64,000 nucleotides of DNA from NCBI GenBank assembly GCA_910587705.1, contig CAJUMX010000001.1, positions 1 through 64,000 on the forward strand, given 5' to 3'. Shown here one piece after another: positions 60,156-64,000 of the stretch. The notes below the pieces were generated by a model. It did not search any database, was not told where the DNA came from, and was given only the letters and a program-made list of their open reading frames with translations. The DNA is from an uncultured Oscillibacter sp. GTDB taxonomy: Bacteria > Bacillota > Clostridia > Oscillospirales > Oscillospiraceae. The first letter of the stretch is position 1; each line of letters begins with the position of its first letter. The position numbers and the translations under genes are program-made.

Positions 60156-61505
60156 ATGTTAAAGAGCGAGTATTTGCAGCGCGTTTACACCCAGGTAGTC
60201 ACCAGGGACCCGGACCAGCGGGAGTTTCACCAGGCGGTGCTGGAGTTTTTGGAGAGCCTGGACCAGATCATCGACCGGCATCCCGAATATGAGAAGAAGG
60301 GCATTGTGGACACCTTTGTGGAGCCCGAGCGGGTCATCACCTTCCGGGTGCCCTGGGTGGACGACCGGGGGCAGGTCCACGTGAACCGGGGCTACCGGGT
60401 CCAGTTCAACTCCTCCATCGGCCCTTACAAGGGCGGCCTCCGCTTCCACCCCACGGTGAACCTCTCCATCCTGAAGTTCCTGGGCTTCGAGCAGATTCTG
60501 AAGAACAGCCTCACCACCCTGCCCATGGGCGGAGCCAAGGGCGGCAGCGACTTTGACCCCAAGGGCAAGAGCGACGAGGAGGTCATGCGCTTTTGCCAGA
60601 GCTTCATGACGGAGCTCCAGCGGCACATCGGCCAGTTTGTGGACGTGCCCGCCGGGGACATCGGCGTGGGCGCCCGGGAGATCGGCTATCTCTTCGGCCA
60701 GTACCGTCGGGTTCGGGGGACCTACGCCGCCGGTGTGCTGACGGGCAAGGGCCTCTCCTTCGGCGGCTCCCTGGTCCGCACGGAGGCCACGGGCTATGGA
60801 TTGTGCTACCTGACCCAGGAGATGCTGTCCAAGATGAAACACGACAGCTTCCAGGGCAAAACCGTGGTCATCTCCGGCAGCGGCAACGTGGCCATCTTCG
60901 CCTGCCAGAAGGCCACGGAGCTGGGGGCAACGGTCGTGGCCCTCAGCGACTCCAACGGCTATATCCACGACCCCAAGGGCATTGACCTAGACGTGGTAAA
61001 GGACATCAAGCTGGGCCACCGGGGCCGCATTAAGGAGTATGCCGACCGGGTTCCCGGCAGCACCTATTCCGATGGCTTCCGGGGCATCTGGACCATCCCC
61101 TGCGACATCGCCCTGCCCTGCGCCACCCAGAATGAAATCGACGGGGAGATTGCCAGGACCATCGTGAAAAACGGCTGCCTCGCCGTGGCGGAGGGCGCCA
61201 ACATGCCCTGCCGCCCCGAGGCCATTCAAGAGTTCCAGCACGCCGGGGTGCTCTTTGCACCCGCCAAGGCCGCCAACGCCGGAGGCGTGGCCACCAGCGG
61301 CCTGGAGATGAGCCAGAACTCCATGCGCTACGCCTGGAGCTTCGAGGAAGTGGACCGGCGGCTGAAAACCATCATGACCAACATTTTCCACAACATCTAC
61401 ACCGCCGCCGAGGAGTGCGGAAAGCCCGGTGATCTGGTGTTGGGAGCCAACATCGCAGGCTTCATGAAGGTGGCCGACGTGATGCTGTCCCAGGGCTTAA
61501 TCTGA
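60156..61505 (+). CDS. gdhA: NADP-type glutamate dehydrogenase
   Basis: 449 residues from ATG 60156, the usual length of hexameric GDH; the frame is open to 60084. Seen: YKGGLRFHPTVNLSILKFLG, the active-site LPMGGAKGGSDFDPKGK, DVPAGDIGVGAREIGYL, and the nucleotide loop VVISGSGNVAIFACQKA with VALSDSNG. The Ser after the loop strand (ALSDSNG) fits NADP(H) preference of class I clostridial enzymes. It interconverts 2-oxoglutarate and ammonia with glutamate in the cytosol. The gene has its own promoter region and terminator. Confidence 0.95.
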   Translation: MLKSEYLQRVYTQVVTRDPDQREFHQAVLEFLESLDQIIDRHPEYEKKGIVDTFVEPERVITFRVPWVDDRGQVHVNRGYRVQFNSSIGPYKGGLRFHPTVNLSILKFLGFEQILKNSLTTLPMGGAKGGSDFDPKGKSDEEVMRFCQSFMTELQRHIGQFVDVPAGDIGVGAREIGYLFGQYRRVRGTYAAGVLTGKGLSFGGSLVRTEATGYGLCYLTQEMLSKMKHDSFQGKTVVISGSGNVAIFACQKATELGATVVALSDSNGYIHDPKGIDLDVVKDIKLGHRGRIKEYADRVPGSTYSDGFRGIWTIPCDIALPCATQNEIDGEIARTIVKNGCLAVAEGANMPCRPEAIQEFQHAGVLFAPAKAANAGGVATSGLEMSQNSMRYAWSFEEVDRRLKTIMTNIFHNIYTAAEECGKPGDLVLGANIAGFMKVADVMLSQGLI

Positions 61506-61514
61506 CAACATACA

Positions 61515-61557
61515 AAAAAAGCGGTTTCTCCGATCTGTTCGGAGGAACCGCTTTTTT
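61515..61557 (+). terminator. Rho-independent terminator of gdhA
   Basis: A 19-bp stem with one T-G/C imperfection, flanked by A-run and TTTTTT. Confidence 0.85.
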
Positions 61558-61624
61558 GCGTCTGAGCACGGAAAAGGCAATTTTGTACAAGGCACATCCG
61601 CCGCTTCGTGGTACGCTGATAGTA

Positions 61625-61638
61625 GACAGGCGCCTGTC
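61625..61638. promoter_or_regulatory. 14-bp perfect palindrome upstream of the cupin gene
   Basis: GACAGGCGCCTGTC lies 22 bases before the cupin ATG, downstream of a TTGTAC box at about 61581. The position suits a repressor operator; the binding protein is unknown. Confidence 0.5.
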
Positions 61639-61660
61639 ACATTGGAAAGGAGCATTACAT

Positions 61661-62056
61661 ATGGAACACCTGCATCTATTTGACCGACTTGGCACCGCCG
61701 GGCATCTGCGCCTCCCGGAGGCGGACAGCGCCTTCGGAGACCTGCCCTGGAACCGGCACCCGGATTTCCAGGGTGTGGAGCTCAAGCACCTCGTCACCGG
61801 CCGGGAGACCGGTGGGCAATTTAGCTGTCATCTGGTGCGCATTGCCCCGGGGAAAGCCATCGGGATCCACGCTCACCCCACCCAGACGGAGCTTCACGAG
61901 GTCGCCGCCGGAAGCGGCGTCTGCTTGAGCGGCGGAGCCCGGCTTGTCTATGAGCCCGGTGTCGTCTCCATCCTCCCCAAGGGAGAGCCCCATCAGGTGG
62001 AGGCAGGGCCGGAGGGCCTTCGCCTGTTGGCCAAATTCATCCCGGCCCTTCTTTAA
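61661..62056 (+). CDS. Cupin-domain protein
   Basis: 131 residues from ATG 61661 (GGAAAGGAG). One cupin barrel: GKAIGIHAHPTQTELHEVAAG (motif 1 with His, His and Glu) and VVSILPKGEPHQVEAG (motif 2 with His), enough for a metal site. Single-domain cupins bind or isomerise small ligands. It ends four bases inside the convergent AraC gene, whose product also carries a cupin-type sensor, so they may respond to the same compound. No further context. Confidence 0.85.
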   Translation: MEHLHLFDRLGTAGHLRLPEADSAFGDLPWNRHPDFQGVELKHLVTGRETGGQFSCHLVRIAPGKAIGIHAHPTQTELHEVAAGSGVCLSGGARLVYEPGVVSILPKGEPHQVEAGPEGLRLLAKFIPALL

Positions 62057-62775
62057 GGTCCAGGGAACACCGCGCAGCACCGCTTGTAAGCCGCCGGGGT
62101 CAGGCCCACCAGGCGCTTGAACTGCCGGTCGAAGTGGCTCTGGTCGCAAAAGCCCGCAGCAGCGGCGGCCTCTGCCACGGTGACCGGTCCCGCCAGCAGC
62201 CGCTGGCCCTTCCGGACCCGGTTTTGGAGCTGGAATCGGTGGGGCGTTAGCCCCGCCTCCCGCCGGAAGGCCCGAACCAGGTGGTATTTGCTCATGCGGG
62301 CCAGCTCCGCCATATCCTCCAGGCTGCAGGGAAGCTCCGGCTCCCTCTCCAGCCGCGCCCGGAGCTCTGCCAGAGGGCCCCCTCCTTCTCCGCCCCTTCG
62401 TCCAGACAGGAGGGCCAGCTCCTCCAGCAGTCTCTCCTCCACCTCCGGCAGCCCGACGGCCCGCCGCAGAAGAACAGCGGCGCTCTCCCACGCCTCCCGG
62501 AGCCCGCCGGAGGCCGCCAAGGCCTTGCGGACGCACAGGCTCACCAGCGTATAAGGGGACTTAACATTCAGACCGTGGGGCGTGTAGGGCGGGAGGGCAA
62601 AGAGACCCTTTTCCCGGTAAATCCCCGCGCCCCGCTCCGTCACCAGCTCCACTTCCCCCTCCAGCACCATGCCCAGGGTCAGCGTTGAAACGTGGCTGTG
62701 CCAGGGATAGGACAAGGCGGACCCCCGGCAGACAATCACCTCCGCCCCGTCGCCCTGGAGATATTCCACCATCAT
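62053..62775 (-). CDS. AraC-family regulator with cupin sensor
   Basis: 240 residues. A cupin N-domain (YPWHSHVSTLTLGMVLEGEV, FALPPYTPHGLNV, about 1-90) and a C-terminal AraC DNA-binding domain (LEDMAELARMSKYHLVRAFR for the first HTH and VAEAAAAAGFCDQSHFDRQF for the second, ending GLTPAAYKR). This type often regulates amino-acid or drug exporters. Either of two adjacent ATG codons (62775, 62772) could be used after GGGGAGGG. It converges on the cupin gene, which is a likely but unproven target. Confidence 0.9.
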   Translation of the reverse strand: MMVEYLQGDGAEVIVCRGSALSYPWHSHVSTLTLGMVLEGEVELVTERGAGIYREKGLFALPPYTPHGLNVKSPYTLVSLCVRKALAASGGLREAWESAAVLLRRAVGLPEVEERLLEELALLSGRRGGEGGGPLAELRARLEREPELPCSLEDMAELARMSKYHLVRAFRREAGLTPHRFQLQNRVRKGQRLLAGPVTVAEAAAAAGFCDQSHFDRQFKRLVGLTPAAYKRCCAVFPGP

Positions 62776-62793
62776 ATTCCCTCCCCGGAAATG

Positions 62794-62825
62794 AAATCAG
62801 CCAGGAGCGCACTCCCGGCTGATTT
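62794..62825 (-). terminator. Likely terminator of ftsH
   Basis: AAATCAGCC (62794-62802) pairs with GGCTGATTT (62817-62825), with further inner pairs, five bases after the ftsH stop. The T-run is short. Confidence 0.55.
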
Positions 62826-62829
62826 TCGT

Positions 62830-64000
62830 TTATTCCGCCGGTTCTTCCGCCGGCGGCTTCCCGCCGTAGACCTCCAGAAACGCCTCCCGCTCCATGGTCT
62901 CGTTCTCCAGCAGGTACGCTGCCACGGCGTCCAGTACCGCCCGCTTCTCCGTCAGAATATCCTCGCAGCGGCGTCCAGCCTCGTCCACCACCCGGCGGAC
63001 CTCCTCGTCGATCTGAGCCGCCACGGCCTCGGAGTAGCTCCGTCCCTGGCTCATGGTCCGGCCAAGGAACACCTCGTCGTGGCCGCCCTCGAAGGACACC
63101 GTACCAATGGTTTCACTCATACCGTACACCGCCACCATCTTCCGCGCGATGTCCGTTGCCCGCTGGATGTCGTTGCTCGCTCCTGTGGAGATATCCCCCA
63201 GGCACAGCTTTTCCGCCGCCCGGCCTCCCAAAAGAGCCACAATCCGGTCCTCCAGATAGCGCTTGGAGAGGAAGCTCCGGTCCTCCTCCGGCAGGGCGAT
63301 GGTCATGCCGCCTGCCTGCCCCCGGGGGACAATGGTGATCTGATTCACCGGGTCGTGCTCCGGCAGCGTTTCCATCACCACGGCGTGACCCGCCTCGTGC
63401 CAGGCGGTCAGCTCCCGCTCCCGGGGAGAGATGACCCGGCTCCGCTTCTCCGGTCCCGCCAGAACCTTGATCTCTGCCTCCCGGAGGTCCTCCATGGTGA
63501 TATAATCCCGGTCCCGCCGGGCGGCCAGCAGCGCTCCCTCGTTTACCAGATTCTCCAGGTCCGCCCCGGTAAACCCAGCGGTCCCCCGGGCCAGGGTCCG
63601 GAGGTCCACGTTCTCCGCCAGGGGCTTGCCCCGCACATGGATTTTCAAAATATCCTCCCGGCCCTTGATATCGGGGAGACCCACGTAAATCTGCCGGTCA
63701 AACCGTCCTGGCCGCAGAAGGGCCGGGTCCAGCACGTCCACCCGGTTGGTGGCCGCCAGGACCACCACGCCCTCGTTGGCGGCAAAGCCATCCATTTCCA
63801 CTAAGAGCTGGTTCAGCGTCTGCTCCCGTTCGTCGTGGCCACCGCCGACGCCGGTGCCCCGCTGGCGGCCCACGGCGTCGATCTCGTCGATGAACACAAT
63901 GGCGGGGGAGGTTTTCTTGGCCTGCTCAAACAAATCCCGGACCCGGGACGCGCCCACGCCCACGTATAGCTCCACAAAGTCGGAGCCGGAGATGGAGAGG
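62830..64000 (-). CDS. ftsH: ATP-dependent zinc metalloprotease FtsH (C-terminal part, cut by window edge)
   Basis: 390 codons are present; the start lies beyond the right edge. The AAA part shows SGSDFVELYVGVGASRVRDL, the Walker B FIDEIDAVGRQRG, and the arginine fingers in LRPGRFDRQIYVGLPD. The protease part has the zinc site TAWHEAGHAVV and the later third ligand in CLGDISTGASNDI. FtsH is membrane-anchored and degrades misfolded and regulatory proteins; in Firmicutes it also supports sporulation. The missing N-terminal part should hold two membrane helices and the Walker A loop. A short tail (KPPAEEPAE) ends the protein. Confidence 0.95.
   Translation of the reverse strand, partial: LSISGSDFVELYVGVGASRVRDLFEQAKKTSPAIVFIDEIDAVGRQRGTGVGGGHDEREQTLNQLLVEMDGFAANEGVVVLAATNRVDVLDPALLRPGRFDRQIYVGLPDIKGREDILKIHVRGKPLAENVDLRTLARGTAGFTGADLENLVNEGALLAARRDRDYITMEDLREAEIKVLAGPEKRSRVISPRERELTAWHEAGHAVVMETLPEHDPVNQITIVPRGQAGGMTIALPEEDRSFLSKRYLEDRIVALLGGRAAEKLCLGDISTGASNDIQRATDIARKMVAVYGMSETIGTVSFEGGHDEVFLGRTMSQGRSYSEAVAAQIDEEVRRVVDEAGRRCEDILTEKRAVLDAVAAYLLENETMEREAFLEVYGGKPPAEEPAE

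Noticed and set aside
1..64000. tRNA, rRNA or riboswitch genes
   Set aside because: Reading the intergenic regions gave no cloverleaf, rRNA or known riboswitch core; a covariance-model search would be needed to exclude small ones.

Overview
This window reads as a high-GC chromosome segment of an anaerobic, endospore-forming Clostridia, most likely a gut Oscillospiraceae (Flavonifractor/Lawsonibacter/Oscillibacter type). This rests on Firmicutes-style Shine-Dalgarno sites, a complete Mur/MurT set, Csp-like germination proteases, an SleB-like hydrolase, SLH surface proteins, a membrane pyrophosphatase and close matches to the sporulation sigma-K promoter consensus. No species can be fixed from sequence alone. 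I saw no rRNA, tRNA, CRISPR array or intact insertion sequence.

Layout. 1-2.3 kb: a 5'-truncated sugar ABC permease, an AEC-family permease and an AraC regulator. 2.3-9.8 kb: an AT-richer accessory scar with a deleted tyrosine recombinase, other decayed genes and a TRAP permease (DctM) remnant. Inside it sits an intact, promoter-equipped two-gene cassette: a four-helix membrane protein followed by an 829-aa protein with a HELAH zincin-like motif. 9.8-19.2 kb: a tocopherol-cyclase-family protein, two hybrid histidine kinases, a BclA-like collagen-type spore protein and a chemotaxis receptor. 19.6-30.8 kb: a spore/surface cluster with a Pro/Cys-rich relative of the BclA-like protein, a GT2-TPR glycosyltransferase, a 1335-aa SLH protein, an SpoIID-like/peptidoglycan-binding protein and two tandem S8 proteases.

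30.9-36.1 kb: an OmpR-type two-component system divergent from a small secreted protein, a ferredoxin/NapH-like/ArsR operon and an SLH protein. 36.1-46.3 kb: a long minus-strand housekeeping run (M18 aminopeptidase, TsaC-CoaE fusion, small membrane protein, prfA, flavodoxin, YdcF, ABC-F, murF, ddl). 46.5-53.7 kb: a DUF362 iron-sulfur protein, a double OB-fold SSB-like protein, pyrophosphatase, a lipoprotein, an untracked 27-residue gene, a metallophosphoesterase and an XRE regulator facing a 65-aa gene. 54.2-64 kb: mnmG, a cyclase-family hydrolase, murT with a gatD homologue lacking its catalytic Cys and His, an SleB-like hydrolase, gdhA, a cupin/AraC pair and the 3' part of ftsH.

The main functional themes are envelope and spore-surface biogenesis (murF, ddl, murT, SLH proteins, coat-like proteins with a glycosyltransferase, Csp and SleB proteins) and signalling. 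The strongest candidates for something undescribed are the 4.3-8.2 kb membrane-protein/zincin cassette and the active-site-less GatD partner of MurT.
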